A stretch of 64,000 bases of DNA from Candidatus Synoicihabitans palmerolidicus (GCA_020809425.1 JAGGDC010000004.1:124001-188000); one strand, 5' to 3'; counted from the stretch's first letter, positions 39,884-50,604 are shown. The notes: a model not told the origin generated them from the letters alone. Made by a program: numbers and translations.

Positions 39884-41166
39884 ATGGACCGTATACCCCG
39901 CGGATCGAAGTTAGGATTGTGGTTTCAAGAGCTCCGCCTCGCCACTCGCAGTCTTTGACGGGCCCCCGGGTTCACCCTCGCCGTGATGGCATCGCTCGTC
40001 GTCTGCATCGGACCCAATGCCGTCGTTTTCTCCGCACTGCAGGCTCTGGTCCTCAAACCCTTGCCGTTTGTCGCCCCGGATCAATTGGTCACCGTGCGCA
40101 ATGTCGCCGCCGGCAATGGCGGCCAATTCCTCGACTCCAGCACCACCCAGTCGATCGATTTTGCCGCCCACGCTGATTTGTTCGCCGGGTTCGCGGGGCT
40201 CCGCAAACAGGGAGTGACCGTCAACGACTTCCACGCCGCCAGCCGCGCCTTGGTGAGTCCCAACTTCTTTGCGTTGTTCGCGCGCTCTCCTGTGCAGGGG
40301 CGCTTCTTCACGGTCGCTGATGTCGAGCCCGGACAAAACCACATCATCGTCCTCAGTCACGCCTACTGGGAATCTCATTACCAAGCCGCTTCCGACGTCA
40401 TCGGTCACACGATCAGACTCAATGATTAGATCCGCACCATCGTCGGAGTCGCCCCCCCAGTCTCACCTCGCTCGACCCGCAGATCGACTTCTACCAACCC
40501 TACATTCCCGCGGCGTCCAAATTCGACCCTCAATCTCGCTACCGCAGCGACAGCACCCTCTACGGTCGCTTGCAACCCGGCACCTCCCCCCTCGGCCGCC
40601 CAGGCTCAACTGGCCACGATCGAAACTCGGTTTTCCCATGAAACCGCATCCGCCCAGCTACGGACGTTTATCCAAAACGCAGGATTCCACCCCTTCATCG
40701 AACCCTTCGCCGAGGCGGCACCGCCACCGCCGAAGCCCACACGCTTTGGCTGCTTCAAGGCGACGCACTCCTGGTGCTGCTCATCGGGTGCGTTAACGTC
40801 GTCAACCTCTTCCTCGCCCGCCTCAACGGTCGCCGGGCCAAGCTGGCCATTCGCCTTTCACTCGGAGCGAGTCGCTGGAGCATGCTGAGACTCCTGGGAC
40901 TTGAATCCCTCCTGCTCATCGCGGGCTCCGCTGCCCTCGGCCTCGCTGGCGCGGTCGTGGCGCTGCGGGGACTCAATGCCTACCTTCTTCTCATCGCCCC
41001 CGCCGCCCCCCCCATCGAAATCGATGCCTCCACCGGCAGCCTGATTTTCGCCAGCGTCGCGGTGATCGCCATCGTGATCAGCTGCGTGCCTCTGCGCCTG
41101 CTCAGATCCAACTCCCTTCTCACCGCCAACCCCCGCACCCAGTCGGGCGGCAAAAACGTGCGCTCT
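39884..41166 (+). pseudogene. MacB/ADOP-type ABC permease, truncated at IS1380
   Basis: From ATG 39884 the frame reads ELRLATRSL, a TGA, then RAPGFTLAVMASLVVCIG, the usual start of ADOP-type permeases (SLRRAPGFTL expected, so CGA to TGA). The MacB-like periplasmic core follows (ALVLKPLPFV, GVTVNDFHAASRALVSPNFF). A TAG at 40427 interrupts RLND stop IRTIVGVAP, and frameshifts follow near 40460-40770. The FtsX helix block LLIGCVNVVNLFLARLNGR and RLSLGASRWSMLRL is in the last frame, which ends at the IS1380 inverted repeat. The second half of the protein is absent. Confidence 0.75.
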
Positions 41167-42710
41167 CTTAGCCGTAACGATGCAGTGGAAAAAGAGTCAT
41201 CGATGGTGAAGTGATTGGAGTTGAATGAAAAGCAACCAATGCAGGAACGAGAACGCGCCTCACCAATCGGTGACCGAAGCAATCCAGTTTGAGAGCGCGG
41301 GCCGGTCTATCCAAATCGAGTTTACCGACCAGAAACTCAGCGCGCACGCAGGCACGGCGACGTTCTGGTCGTTTTTTGCAGTCAAGCGGTTGGCGCGAGG
41401 CCCTGGAGAGAGCGCTGCCGCATCCGGCCCCGACTTCGAACAATGCGCGCACCGCGCTGAGCAAGGCGCTCGGCTTCATGCAAGGGCTGTTGTGCGGGGC
41501 CAAGAAGCTCACGCATGTGGCCTATTGGCAGGCGCGATCCGATGATGCCGCCCCTGCTCGGCATCAAGCGCGTGGCGAGCCAGTCGACCCTCTCGCGGTT
41601 CTTTCAGGGCTTCACCAGTGCAGGGGCCAACCTCGCGTGCTTCCAACCCCTTTTCAAGTGGTGCCTGCACCGCCTGCCGATCCGCCCGGAAGGCTATGCA
41701 CTGGATCTGGATTCCACCCGGTTGCTACACGAGAACGGTTATCAACAAGGCGTCAAGGTCGACTACACCCGCGTGGGCATCAAGCCGTGTCTGCATCCCC
41801 TGTTGGCGATCTTGAGCGAAGTGCGCATGGTGGCGGGGTTTTGGCTGCGACCTGGCGACACCGCCTGCGCCAACCATGCACTCGGCTTCTTCCGGGAGCT
41901 GTGGGGCAACCTGCCCACGCATGTGCGCCTGCGCGTGGTGCGCGCCGACGCCGGTTTTTGCCCGGCCGACTTGTTGGCACTCTGGGAGGAACTACGGGTG
42001 AAGTTCATCGTCGCCGCGCGCCTGACCCGTCCGGTGAAAAGCCAGCTCTGTGGCGAAACCCGCTGGCGGGCGACAGACATCGACGGCACCGCGGTGGCCG
42101 AACTGGGCCCCCCCGACGGCGAATGGCCCGCCTCGGCCCGCCTCATCGGCATCCGCCACCGCGTGCAGGACAAAACCAGCCGGGCCGGCGGCAAGCTGCT
42201 CATCGACTGCCCGGGTTACCTGTATCAGGTGCTGGTGACCAACCTCGCGTTGAGCTCGCCCCCCTTGGCCGTCTGGCGCGACTACGACGGACGGACCGCC
42301 TGCGAAAACGTGATCAAGGAACTCGACCACGGCTACGCTCGGCCCGACTTGGCCTACGCCGCGTTTTGGGCGACCGAAGCGGCGCTGAGTCTGGCCGTGC
42401 TCACGCACAACCTGATCGTTTTGTTCGAACGCAAACTAGGCTGGCTCGAGGCAGTCACCCTCGGGAGCCTGCGCTACTGGCTGTTCGTGACCGCCGGAGT
42501 CCTCAGCCAGGCACAAGGCACCCTCACGATCAGGCTCGCCGTGCCGCCTCGCGAACGCCACTGGTGGCGAAAGCTCTGGGCCAAGCTCATATCGCCCTTC
42601 CCCAACTGCGATGCAGTCGGCAACCGCCCCTGCTTCTCAGCCTGAAATCCCTTCGCAATTACGCTCAATCCACACCCAAATCAGTTTCCGACTGCATCGT
42701 TACGACTAAG
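41167..42710 (+). mobile_element. IS1380-family insertion sequence
   Basis: A 1544-bp element. The left end CTTAGCCGTAACGATGCAGT and the right end, read inward CTTAGTCGTAACGATGCAGT, differ at one base. It carries one transposase gene on the plus strand with two frameshifts. It cuts an ADOP permease gene on the left and a purine nucleoside permease gene on the right; no target duplication is seen. Confidence 0.85.
41225..42645 (+). pseudogene. IS1380-family transposase, two frameshifts
   Basis: The N-terminal frame reads IQFESAGRSIQIEFTDQKLS. Near 41390 it shifts to ALSKALGFMQGLLCGAKKL and near 41530 to the long C-terminal frame from RDPMMPPLLGIKRVASQSTL to the end. The DDE core is intact in that last frame: ALDLDSTRLL with the first Asp, VVRADAGFCPADLL with the second, and ACENVIKELDHGY with the Glu. 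Only the N-terminal region is broken, so inactivation is recent. Confidence 0.85.
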
Positions 42711-43526
42711 AAAGAAAGACGCTGCCTTGGCGTTACATTGTCCTCCATGTTGCTCATGATCAAATTCGGCTTTCCTTCCGCATGGAGCTTCATCCAGTCG
42801 TTGGCCCAGTTGTTCAGCAACGCACCATGCCAGTACGTGCTCGACCCCAGCGAATCTCCCGTGGCCGTGCCGCCTGCGGATACTCCTCCGCAAACATCGT
42901 CCGAAAGTCCTCGAGCTCGGGATCATCCGGCAGCTGCATGTCCTTGGTTAGTAAATACGCCCACTCCACCAATGCAGCATGCAGTTCAAAGGCTATCGTC
43001 TCCACTGTCCAACCGTCTTCCAAGGTGTTGGGTTCATGCGCCCCCAGCGCCACAAAACCATAGGGCCAGGTTTCCGGAATTTCCCGCCCATCGATTTCGT
43101 AGGCTAAATCGCCATCGACCACCCATCACGCCCACGCCGCCGACCCCAGCGAACAGTCCTTCGGATCTGCCCCCCCGCGATTCCGGTCACGACCCAATAC
43201 GCCTCACTTAAGTCAAAGCGTGTATCCAATCCCAAGGCCATGATCGTCGCGGTCGCGGTCGTCACTCCGCCTCCCGTGCAAATCAACAGAGTTCCGTCTT
43301 CGCGCCAGTAGCCATCCCGATGGCCCAAGGGAAACGGCATCTTCTCATCAAACTCCCCTCTTTCCACCCAGCGCTGCATCTCTCCCGCTGTATCTCCTGT
43401 ATCGGCCCCGATCTCAAACATCACCACCACCACCACCTTCACCTGCCTGGGAACCGCCATCGCCCCCACGACGCAGATGCCCCACCGCATTGCTCCGATG
43501 CAACCTTGCTTGATTAATTTCAACAT
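42711..43526 (-). pseudogene. Purine nucleoside permease (NUP family), broken and truncated
   Basis: From ATG 43526 there is a signal-like start, then KVVVVVMFEIGADTGDTAGE, MPFPLGHRDGYW, ICTGGGVTTATATIMALGLD and YWVVTGIAGG, the NUP core. Near 43110 the frame shifts to VDGDLAYEIDGREIPETWPY and TVETIAFELHAALVEWAYLL. Near 42870 it shifts again to GDSLGSSTYWHGALLNNWAN, then KPNLIMSNMEDN. The last part ends at the IS1380 boundary. The family was described as nucleoside transport-related in fungi; the fold is nucleoside-phosphorylase-like. Confidence 0.8.
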
Positions 43527-43934
43527 AGCGTGCCGAGGAAGCAGACCTCGTGCACGGTCGCGAAGTATTTCGCCCTCCCTCCCCTCCTCGAACCGTGAAC
43601 GCGACTAATTCGGCTGTTCCTTCACTACCGCTAATCGTGCCTCCAACCTCGCCTGCAAGTCCTCATCTCCTGTGCACATCGCGGCCGTACCTCCGCGTCT
43701 GCGTCCAATAATGACCGAAAAAAACGATCCTCACCCGGAAATAGCGGTTCCGATTCCGAGGGGGGGGGGGGGGGGATCTGTCGAAGCGGAGAATGAGGCA
43801 CGAGAGGACAAAGTAAGGTGCATACCTCTAACATGCGAAATCGATTCGGGTATTCGGGCCACAAAACCCACACGACGCACCGGAGGGCTCCGCACAAAGA
43901 TTGACCAGTCTTCGGTTTCGGCAAGCGTTCTGCT
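43527..43934. other. Gap with a 16-G tract, upstream of GH78
   Basis: No recognisable gene. A minus-strand frame ending near 43610 (DEDLQARLEARLAVVKEQPN) could be the last part of a lost gene. The promoter of the GH78 gene should be here. The poly-G tract is listed separately. Confidence 0.4.
43760..43775. repeat. Poly-G tract of 16
   Basis: Sixteen consecutive G, by far the longest G or C run noticed in the window. It lies 160 bp upstream of the GH78 start and not within any recognised gene. Confidence 0.9.
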
Positions 43935-46382
43935 ATGCCCCTGACTCGACCCCGGAATCGGTTCATTTTACTCATGATTTGCTTGAGCAGTTCGATCCTC
44001 CCTTTGCTCTCTCAACCGCTCCCGCGCGCCGTCACTCCCGGCTCGCACATCACGAATAAACCTTGGTCCGCGTTCTGGATCTCACCCCCAAATCAACCCG
44101 CTCGCGCCTATGGGGTTTATCACTTTCGTAAAACCATCGAGCTGACCGAGCCTCCGGCCAAGTTTGTCGTACATCTCTCGGCCGACAATCGCTACCGCCT
44201 ATTCGTCAACGGCGCCCCGGTCCATATCGGCCCCGCACGGGGCGACTTGCGCCATTGGCGATTCGATTCGCTCGATATCGCTGCCTTTCTCCAGTCCGGG
44301 ACCAACGTCATCGCCGCCCAAGTCTGGCATTTCGCCGAACACGGTCCGGTCGCCCAAGTGACGGACCAAACCGCATTCATTCTGCAAGTCGACAATGCGG
44401 CCTCGGCTCTTGCCAATACCGACGCGTCGTGGCTCGTATTCAAAAACCCCGCCTACACCCCTTTGACCGATGCCAGAAGTCGCCTCTGGACCTACATTGT
44501 CGCCGGTCCGGGCGACGATGTGGATGCCGCCCACTACCCATGGGGCTGGACTGCCGCCGATTTTGATGACTCTGTCTGGGTTTCCGCCGCATCCCTCCGC
44601 CGCGGTTCACCGCGTGGCCTCAGCACGGACGGCAGATGGCCTCTCGTTGCCCGGCAAATTCCGCTCATGGAAGCAACGCCTATCCATCTGCAAACCGTGC
44701 GGCGCGTCGCAGGCACTCAGGTTCCCGCGGCCTTCCTGCTCGGCGACTCCCCCGTCTCCATCCCCGCCCACACCACCGCTCGTATTCTACTCGATCAAAC
44801 CGAAATCACTACCGCCTTCCCCGCACTTCTCGTTTCCGACGGCGCTGGCAGTACCGTCACCTTAACCTACGCGGAATCTCTCTACGAGGGGCCGGACACC
44901 CCCGCCTCCAAGGTCAAGCGGCACCGCAATGCCATCGAGGATAACACCATGCGTGGTTTCATCGACATCTTCCGCCCCGACGGGGGAGAGAATCGCCTTT
45001 TTCGACCGTTGCGCTGGCGCACCTGGCGTTACCTCCAACTCGATGTCACCACCGCCGACGCCCCTCTCACTTTGCAGGATCTCCGTGCCGAATTCACCGC
45101 GTATCCATTATCCGAGCACGCCAATTTTCCCCGCAGCGACCCGTCCTTGTTTCAGATTTGGGACATCGCCTGGCGCACCCTCCGCACCGGCACCCACGAG
45201 ATATTCACCGACAGTCCCTACTACGAGCAACTCAGCTATGTGGGCGATACTCGAATCGAGGCGCTGGTCTCCCTCTACGTCAGTGGCGACGACCATCTCA
45301 TGCGCAAGTCGATCGAAGCCTTCGACGAAAGCCATAATCCCAACGGCCTCACTTCTTCCCGGTGGCCCGATTCACGCCACCAAAGCATCCCTCCCTACTC
45401 GCTCGTCTGGATCAGCATGGTCAACGACTACTGGCAACTCCGTGACGATCCCGACTTCGTCCAAGCCCGCTTGGCCGGGGTGCGAGAGATTCTACGCTAC
45501 TTCCACGAGCACAGCCATCCCGTCTCCGGGTCCTGCACCGGTCGGCAGTGGTGGAACTACATCGATTGGATTCCTTCATAGGGCCGGGATCCTGTCACCA
45601 ATCTCGGCGGCGTGCCTCCACTCGACGCCCACGGGACGTCCGCCATCCTTGATCTTCAACACGTTTACTCCTTGCAACAGGCCGCCGAATTATTCGCCGC
45701 ATTTGGCTGGACCAGCGACGCCTCCGCTTGCCTCGAAAGAGCGACCCGTATTCGCGACCACATAGTCGCCACCTGTTGGAACGAATCCCGGGGGCTCATC
45801 GCCGACACCCCGGATCAGCAAACGTTCAGCCAGCACGCCAATAGCTATTTTCTACTTACCGCCGCTAAAGGAGAGACCAAACTTACCGAACTCGCCACCC
45901 TTGTCCGCGATGCCCCGGACCTGACTCCCGCCACGTTCTATTTCAGTTTCTATACGCATCAAGCCCTCGTCCAAGCTGGGCTCGGAGACGACTATCCCAA
46001 GTGGCTCGCTCCGTGGAGGAAGGTGCTCGACTTCGGCCTCACCACGGTGCCCGACCCCCCCGCACCTGATGCTCGCTCCGATTCCCACACATGGGGATCG
46101 CACCCCATCCTGGGCATGCTGACTACCATCCTCGGTGTCACCCCCGCCGAACCGGGCTTCAAGTCCGTGCGGATCGCGCCGCACTTGGGTGATCTTCCGT
46201 TTGCGCGAAGCCGCATTCCCCATCCCTTGGGTGACATTCACGTCGATCTTCAGCGCGCCGGACATGGTGGGCTGATCGCAACAGTGGAACTTCCGCCAGG
46301 CCTCACGGGTAGTTTTCATTGGCAAAACCGTGAGCACCTCCTCTCAAGCGGATTGCAGCGATTCACCTTTGAACACGAATAG
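43935..46382 (+). pseudogene. Alpha-L-rhamnosidase-like glycoside hydrolase (GH78) with one in-frame TAG
   Basis: An 815-codon gene with a signal peptide (LLMICLSSSILPLLS), an N-terminal beta-sandwich (FRKTIELTEPPAKFVVHLSA, YRLFVNGAPVHIGPARGD), and the alpha/alpha-barrel catalytic part with FTDSPYYEQLSYVGDTRIEA, a typical GH78 acid cluster. The only lesion is the TAG at 45579-45581 (WIPS stop GRDPVTNLGG); the same frame then goes on through ARSDSHTWGSHPILGM to TAG at 46380. TGG to TAG is the simplest origin. The truncated 548-residue product lacks half the barrel. Confidence 0.85.
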
Positions 46383-46683
46383 TCGCAACTCCACCTTTTG
46401 GTCACTCAATCCCTGCTGTCCGGCATACTTGTCATGCTCTCATCACTACACCATGACGCGTCACATTCGACCGGTGGCCCTGCTCGGATAGCACCAGCGG
46501 GTACGAAAAACGCGCAGGAAATAGCCTCGAATGAAACGAGTGACCCGTTCACCAAACTTGTCCGCCACCAACGCCTTCACCGTTGGCATTCGGAACTGAG
46601 ACTTTTCAACGTCACCAATATCTCGAAAGCACGTTGCCCGTTACCTTCCAGAAAAGCCCCCTGCCTCACTTCAAGGATGACGT
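46383..46683. other. Gap between convergent GH78 and rhodanese genes
   Basis: About 300 bases between two convergent genes. No recognisable frame and no obvious bidirectional terminator. Confidence 0.4.
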
Positions 46684-47490
46684 CTATCCGACATCCACCG
46701 GACGCGTCGGATCGGCCACCCACTCACTCCATGATCCGGCGTAGCGTTTCGATCCCAACAGTCCCGCGTAGTCCATTGCCAAAAAATTCGCACAAGCCGT
46801 AATTCCTGATCCGCACTGATGCACCACCTCCCGTGAATCCCGTCCATCCAGCACCGCTTCAAATTCCCCCCGCAACGTCTGCGCATCGCGAAACGCTCCA
46901 TTCGGACGTAAATTGTCCTGAAAAAATCGATTAACTGCTCCCGGGATGTGACCCGCCATCGGATCAATGGGCTCTTCGTCCCCTCGAAATCGACTCGGCG
47001 AGCGTGCGTCCACCACCAACCGTTCCGCAGACTTAAAATTCGCCACGACCTCATCACCCATCACAACTTGGGTGGGATCTACCGAGACCTCCACAACTCC
47101 GGCCACACAGTTCGGTTCTACGGTTTTTTTCGACACCTCCAGCCCCTCATTCACCCATTTGGGCCAACCGCCGTCCAACACACGGACATTTCCCCATCCG
47201 ATCCAACGACACATCCACCATAGTCTCGCCGCATATTGACCACCCACTTGATCATACGCCACCACCTGAGCTGAAGCCGTTACACCGCTACGACTTAGGA
47301 AAGCAGTAAATTCGCCCGGCTCCGGCAAAGGGTGCCGGCCGTTACCTCCCGTCTTTCGCCCTGAAAGATCCGTATCGACCCCAACAAACTGCGCCCCCGG
47401 AATGTGCCCTTCCGCAAACCATTCCGCTCCTCGCTGAGGATTTCCCAAATCGTGCCGACAATCACATATCACGCAATTCGGATCCCCCAA
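46684..47490 (-). CDS. sseA: Thiosulfate/3-mercaptopyruvate sulfurtransferase (two rhodanese domains)
   Basis: Sulfurtransferases move sulfane sulfur from thiosulfate or mercaptopyruvate to an acceptor. The first rhodanese domain has VICDCRHDL and VAYDQVGGQYAARLWWMCRW. The second has VVDARSPSRFRG and the active-site loop QCGSGITACANFLA, with the catalytic Cys. The 268-residue frame begins at a TTG. An ATG at 47524 in another frame gives MLISTLELNTK and would join at LGDPN if one base were restored, so the native N-terminus of about 12 residues seems to have been lost. The fold may still be complete. Confidence 0.85.
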   Translation of the reverse strand: MGDPNCVICDCRHDLGNPQRGAEWFAEGHIPGAQFVGVDTDLSGRKTGGNGRHPLPEPGEFTAFLSRSGVTASAQVVAYDQVGGQYAARLWWMCRWIGWGNVRVLDGGWPKWVNEGLEVSKKTVEPNCVAGVVEVSVDPTQVVMGDEVVANFKSAERLVVDARSPSRFRGDEEPIDPMAGHIPGAVNRFFQDNLRPNGAFRDAQTLRGEFEAVLDGRDSREVVHQCGSGITACANFLAMDYAGLLGSKRYAGSWSEWVADPTRPVDVG

Positions 47491-47618
47491 CTTTGGTATT
47501 CAATTCCAACGTGCTGATTAACATGTCACCAAGATAAGCGCCTGCTCCCTGCAGCGGAAATCGCAAACTGCATTCTCGGACTCGCCAAACACCTCCGCGC
47601 CCACCTTAAATCCTCGCT

Positions 47619-48133
47619 GTGACTGATTCCAACGCCGTCGTTCCTCCTTCTCTGGCTCCAACTGATCCATGCCCCTGCGGTAGCGGTTCGACCTTCGCCG
47701 ACTGCTGTGACGCGGTCCTGCAAAGCCGCCGGCCCGCCGAAACGACGGAACAATGGATGCGTTCGCGCTACACCGCTCAAGTCGTGCACGACTTCAAATA
47801 CCTACACGACACCTACGCCGAAACCGCCAGCACCCCCTACGTCGACGAGGAATACGGCAACGAAATCAAGTGGACCAAGCTCGAAGTCCACACCCATGAA
47901 GCCGAGGTCCGGGCCGACGTGTCCTTCGTCGACTTTTCCGCCCACTTCGAAGAACGCGGCCAACCCGGGGTCATGCACGAACGCTCCTAATTCCGCCGCA
48001 CCGACGGTCGCTGGCTCTTCCAACGTCCCGTCCGAGAAGGCCCCCCCCCGTAGTAAACATTACGAAAGTCGGCCGTAACGATCCCTGCCCTTGCGGCTCG
48101 GGCAAAAAATATAAGAAGTGCTGCGGCGCCTGA
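47619..48133 (+). pseudogene. YchJ-like SEC-C zinc motif protein, broken
   Basis: UPF0225/YchJ proteins carry SEC-C zinc-binding motifs. The frame has [15 protein letters not shown] near the N-terminus and MRSRYTAQVVHDFKYLHDTY, the YchJ core. A TAA at 47988 follows HERS, and [12 protein letters not shown] continues in the same frame. A run of C near 48045 then shifts the frame to [20 protein letters not shown], a second SEC-C motif, ending TGA at 48131. So one nonsense codon and one homopolymer shift. The role of YchJ is unknown. Confidence 0.75.
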
Positions 48134-48152
48134 TCACCGCCATCGACCATCG

Positions 48153-48717
48153 TTACGTGTTCGCAACGTGACGCTCCGCCAGAGCCGTTTCGATCTCGGC
48201 CATCTTCACTGCATGGAGCAGATATCTCCAAATTGCATAGGCCTTACCGAGTGCAACGATCGCGGGTAGAATCGAAAACATTAGCGCGATCCCGAACAGC
48301 GATCGCTCCGTTTGCTCAATGTTGGCGACGTAGCCGAACCAAGCAAGCAGGTAACCCACCACCGTAATCGCAATCATGTGGCCTGATTTGAGTGAGAACA
48401 GGGATGCCGAATGAATCAGTCCCGTGGATCGTCGACCAAATTTGTACTCACCGTAGGCCACCACGTCCTCATACATCGACCAAACGATCGCCGCCGTGGG
48501 CGCAAAGATGAACGTGCCTACACAATTCACCACGATCATGCGTAGGTATTGATCCGTGGGAATGAAGTAAAACACCAGGATGCTCAACGCCGTGATCACG
48601 CACATCGCGACCGCAAGCGGCTTTTTGTCAAAATTCCTCAGAAAGTAGCCGATACTCAGGATGCCCACCACGCTGGCCGCTTTACCGGCACCTAAAACGG
48701 CGGCGTCAAGCGGCTAG
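48153..48717 (-). pseudogene. GPH-type sugar:cation symporter, C-terminal part only
   Basis: The last 180 or so residues of a glycoside-pentoside-hexuronide symporter (MelB-like). Visible are several helices, PTAAIVWSMYEDVVAYGEYK, then the family block FGRRSTGLIHSASLFSLKSG and a helix beginning GYLLAWFGYVAN. The 5' part is cut at or just before IS3 copy 2. On the other side of the IS the minus-strand gene is an ExbB homologue, not the missing part. Confidence 0.75.
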
Positions 48718-48719
48718 TG
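48696..48719. repeat. 24-bp repeat, copy A
   Basis: AACGGCGGCGTCAAGCGGCTAGTG; differs at one base from copy B at 50923-50946. It lies at the junction of the GPH symporter remnant and IS3 copy 2. Confidence 0.65.
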
Positions 48720-50025
48720 AGGTGGACCCCGTCGGTTGGACAGGTCGGGCGGATTTATAGTTATGGTTTCTGGTTTTTCTGACCAAAAATAAAAGATAAT
48801 GGAGGGGTGCCGGGGAGGAAGCGCGGCTTCCTCCCTGCTTGGATAGCCGCCGTCAGGCGGCGGCTTGGTCGAGTTGTGCGTGGTAGACCTCGGATGGTGT
48901 TTGGCGGCAGTGGGCGGAGTGCGGTCGTCGGTCGTTGTAGAACAGCAAGTAGGTCTCCAAGTTGGCATGGGCCTCGACCATCGTCTCATAGCGTTTCAGA
49001 TAGACTTCCTCGTATTTGACGCTGCGCCACAGGCGTTCGACCAAGACATTGTCCAAGCACCGTCCTTTGCCGTCCATCGACAGTCGCACGCCGGCGGCTA
49101 ACAATGGCTGGGTGAACTCGGCGCTGGTAAACTGGCAGCCTTGGTCGGTGTTGAAGGTCTCCGGCTTGCCGTAAATCGCCATCGCGCGCTGCACCGCTCG
49201 CACGCAAAACGACGCATCGAGCGTGTTGGACAGTTCCCATGCGAGCACCATCCGCGAGTGCCAGTCGATCACCGCACACCGGGATGTAGATGATATCTGT
49301 TACCCACACTTGATTCGACCTTTCAACCTTCCGCGTTCGCAGCAGATACGGGTAGATCTGATGAGAGGCCGCTTTCTTCGACAGACTCGGTTTTTGATAG
49401 ATCGCCGTGAGTCCCATTAATCGCATCAATCGTCGCACCCGTTTACGGTTCACCACGTGTCCTTCGCGTTGCAACCAACGGGTCATTTGGCGGCTACCAA
49501 AGAACGGTGACTCGAGGTAGATCTCGTCGATCTGTTTCATCAACGCCAGGTCCGCTTCCTTCGGTGGCTTCGGGTGGTGGTAATAGGTTGAGCGTGGCAG
49601 CTCCAACAGTTCGCACGGCCGGGCCACACTCAGCTTCGGATGCTCGGTTTCGATCATGCTGCGGCGCTCCTTACTCTCCAAATGCGCCAACTTTTTTTTG
49701 AGCCACGCGAGCTCCATCTGCAGCTGCCCGATCCGCGCATACAGTTCCTTCTCTTTGCGATTCCGCTCGATCTCGTCGCGCACCTGCGCCGAGGGCTTCG
49801 CGAAGACCTCCGGCAACCGCTCGGACACCCCCTTCTTCCACTGACTCACTGGCACCGGATGCCCTCGTGACGCTGCGCGATTACGTGGATCGGCTCGATT
49901 CCCTTGAGGGCTTCGAGCCCTACTTTCGCTTTGAACTCGGCACTGAAGGCACGTCGTTTCTTCGACATATTGGGCTCCTTTGGGATTTAATCATCCCTCC
50001 TGTCCAACTTCATGGGTCCACCTCA
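48718..50025 (-). mobile_element. IS3-family insertion sequence, copy 2
   Basis: The same element as at 12413-13743, with identical ends TGAGGTGGACCC. It is 1308 bp, 23 bp shorter mainly because of an internal deletion near 49272 between two 8-bp ACCGCACA repeats. Flanking bases TAG and ATC do not match. Left flank is a symporter remnant, right flank an ExbB remnant. Confidence 0.9.
48853..49968 (-). pseudogene. IS3-family transposase, copy 2
   Basis: The same protein as copy 1. Near 49862 one base is missing after the first 35 residues (VIAQRHE), shifting the frame at VPVSQWKKG. The OrfB part runs normally to IIYIPVCG, where a 23-bp deletion removes GGFVYLCAV-type residues just before the DRHSR motif and shifts the frame. 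The end, VERLWRSVKYEEVYLKRYET through YNDRRPHSAHCRQTP, is undamaged, in contrast to copy 1. Confidence 0.85.
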
Positions 50026-50604
50026 ATCTTGGCATTCATATAATTGAACGGGAAGAGACCGAAGATAGCGATGGCGAGACCACACGCGGTGGCGATAAGC
50101 GCTTCACCCACACCACCGGTGATAGCAGCGACATCGGCTCCAGCACCGAGGGCGCCGAAGGTGGACATCATAGTGCCGGTAACGGTACCGAGCAGGCCGA
50201 CGTAAGGGGCGGCCGTGACGATCGTGTCGAGGGTCGGCATGCCTTGATTGTAGCGTTGCATTTCCTGATTGGTAGCGCGGGAAAATGCGTTGGCCATCGA
50301 GGTGTCGCGGTGAGTGAGGGAATAAACCAAGATACGACCGATGACGTCCTTGGATTTACGGCCGACGGCGATCGAGCCATCAAAGTCACCGGCTTCAACA
50401 CGCTCCAAAACCTTCTCAACGGACTCCGAACTCCCGATCGCGGGAGGCTGCTTCGCGAGCGGTGAAGATCACGCGCTCGATAACCACCGTCACGATGACG
50501 AATGAGAGGAGGAGGATCGGCCACATGAGGTAACCACCATGTTTAAAAAACTCCATCGGAGTCAGGCCCATGAGGAAAGCGAGCGGAAGGGAGAACGAGG
50601 TCAT
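50026..50604 (-). pseudogene. MotA/TolQ/ExbB proton channel family protein, broken
   Basis: ExbB/TolQ proteins energise TonB or Tol systems at the inner membrane. From ATG 50604 the first 60 residues have a helix (YLMWPILLLSFVIVTVVIER). Near 50430 a frameshift leads to VLERVEAGDFDGSIAVGRKS, then TLDTIVTAAPYVGLLGTVTG, the conserved second-helix motif, and ALIATACGLAIAIFGLFPFN. It ends at IS3 copy 2 after NYMNAKI, near the natural C-terminus. One frameshift and one truncation. Confidence 0.85.

Noticed and set aside
2836..46382. Several in-frame TAG codons suggested reassigned TAG in this organism
   Set aside because: TAG ends accC, the XRE gene and the last frame of GH78 at natural positions, and TGA also interrupts genes (IS110, TnpB, ADOP permease). 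Decay explains both better than recoding.
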